NCBI GenBank assembly: GCA_022559985.1
Contig: JAFJTR010000072.1
Location: forward strand, 89,841 to 153,840
Reading direction: 5' to 3'
DNA from: Parastagonospora avenae f. sp. tritici 18332-5
Lineage: Eukaryota > Ascomycota > Dothideomycetes > Pleosporales > Phaeosphaeriaceae
Length of the DNA stretch: 64,000 nt
Shown here: in pieces, positions 63,854-64,000 of the stretch
Position numbering within the stretch: the first letter of the stretch is position 1
Layout: every line of letters starts with the position of its first letter
Translations under genes and position numbers: made by a program
The notes under the pieces: model-generated
Seen by the model: the letters and a program-made list of their open reading frames with translations, nothing else
Database searches by the model: none
What the model was told of the DNA's origin: nothing

Positions 63854-64000
63854 TCCTTCTCCTCTTCCTTCTCCTCTTCCTTCTCCTCTTCCTTCTCCTC
63901 TTCCTTCTCCTCTTCCTTCTCCTCTTCCTTCTCCTCTTCCTTCTCCTCTTCCTTCTCCTCTTCCTTCTCCTCTTCCTTCTCCTCTTCCTTCTCCTCTTCC
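63854..64000. repeat. 12-bp satellite (ttctcctcttcc)n at the window edge
   Basis: About twelve near-perfect copies of a pure polypyrimidine 12-mer, continuing past the window. The minus strand is all purine and in one frame reads Glu-Glu-Glu-Lys repeats, so it could be the coding tail of a gene starting outside, or a triplex-prone simple repeat. Confidence 0.9.

Noticed and set aside
1..64000. CRISPR arrays, bacterial operons, phage or IS elements
   Set aside because: Spliced genes and fungal families throughout show this is nuclear fungal DNA. No direct-repeat/spacer pattern is present; the only tandem arrays are simple satellites.

Overview
The window reads as nuclear DNA of a filamentous ascomycete (Pezizomycotina). 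Genes are split by many short GT-AG introns (43-61 bp, usually with a CTNAY-type branch site). The content is typical of that group: Zn(II)2Cys6 and HET domain remnants, a UstYa-like (DUF3328) protein, a PTH11/rhodopsin-type receptor, an Ayg1-like melanin hydrolase, and secreted GH17, GH92, tannase-type and feruloyl-esterase-type enzymes. Dothideomycetes is my best guess, but that is weak inference. I rebuilt exon structures by hand from splice sites and reading-frame continuity. Starts are the first in-frame ATG.

Layout. 0.8-6.8 kb: three consecutive paralogues of a DEDDh (Gfd2/YDR514C-like) nuclease domain followed by CCHC-like zinc motifs; the first has a frameshift and the second carries an RGG tail. 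7.3-15 kb: GH17 glucanase, two alpha/beta hydrolases (the second Ayg1-like), a DNA-binding stub of a Zn2Cys6 regulator, and a multipass membrane protein. 15.8-25.6 kb: a conserved metabolic block with a Mam3/CNNM-type protein, branched-chain ketoacid dehydrogenase E1-beta, an Ohr/OsmC peroxidase, and a divergently transcribed biotin-dependent acyl-CoA carboxylase pair (alpha and beta subunits sharing a 385-bp promoter).

25.6-31.2 kb: a poorly conserved, repeat-rich zone with UIM-like motifs, a 9-bp (Arg-Lys-Asp) satellite containing an assembly gap, and in-frame TAG codons. 31.2-33.4 kb: a sugar-transporter gene of eight exons with one damaged junction. 34.6-50.9 kb: a secretion and host-interaction island with a CHRD protein, GH92 mannosidase (with a MITE-like element just upstream), a feruloyl-esterase-type gene broken by one TAG, a small BAS2-like cysteine protein, a PTH11-like receptor, a UstYa-like protein, a tannase/feruloyl esterase and a BNR-repeat protein.

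51.5-58.2 kb: a local family of at least five copies of an unnamed gene with the hallmark L/F-P-R-E-x-R-D-x-I/M-Y. The end copies are intact and the middle ones are decayed. 58.6-59.9 kb: a HET-domain pseudogene. 60.4-63.7 kb: MsrB methionine sulfoxide reductase and an MFS transporter. The window ends inside a 12-bp purine/pyrimidine satellite.

Conserved metabolic genes sit in intact blocks, while lineage-specific families (nuclease array, PRELRD array, HET) and secreted enzymes lie beside repeats and carry transition-type nonsense mutations. This resembles the two-speed organisation of many plant-associated or saprotrophic ascomycetes.
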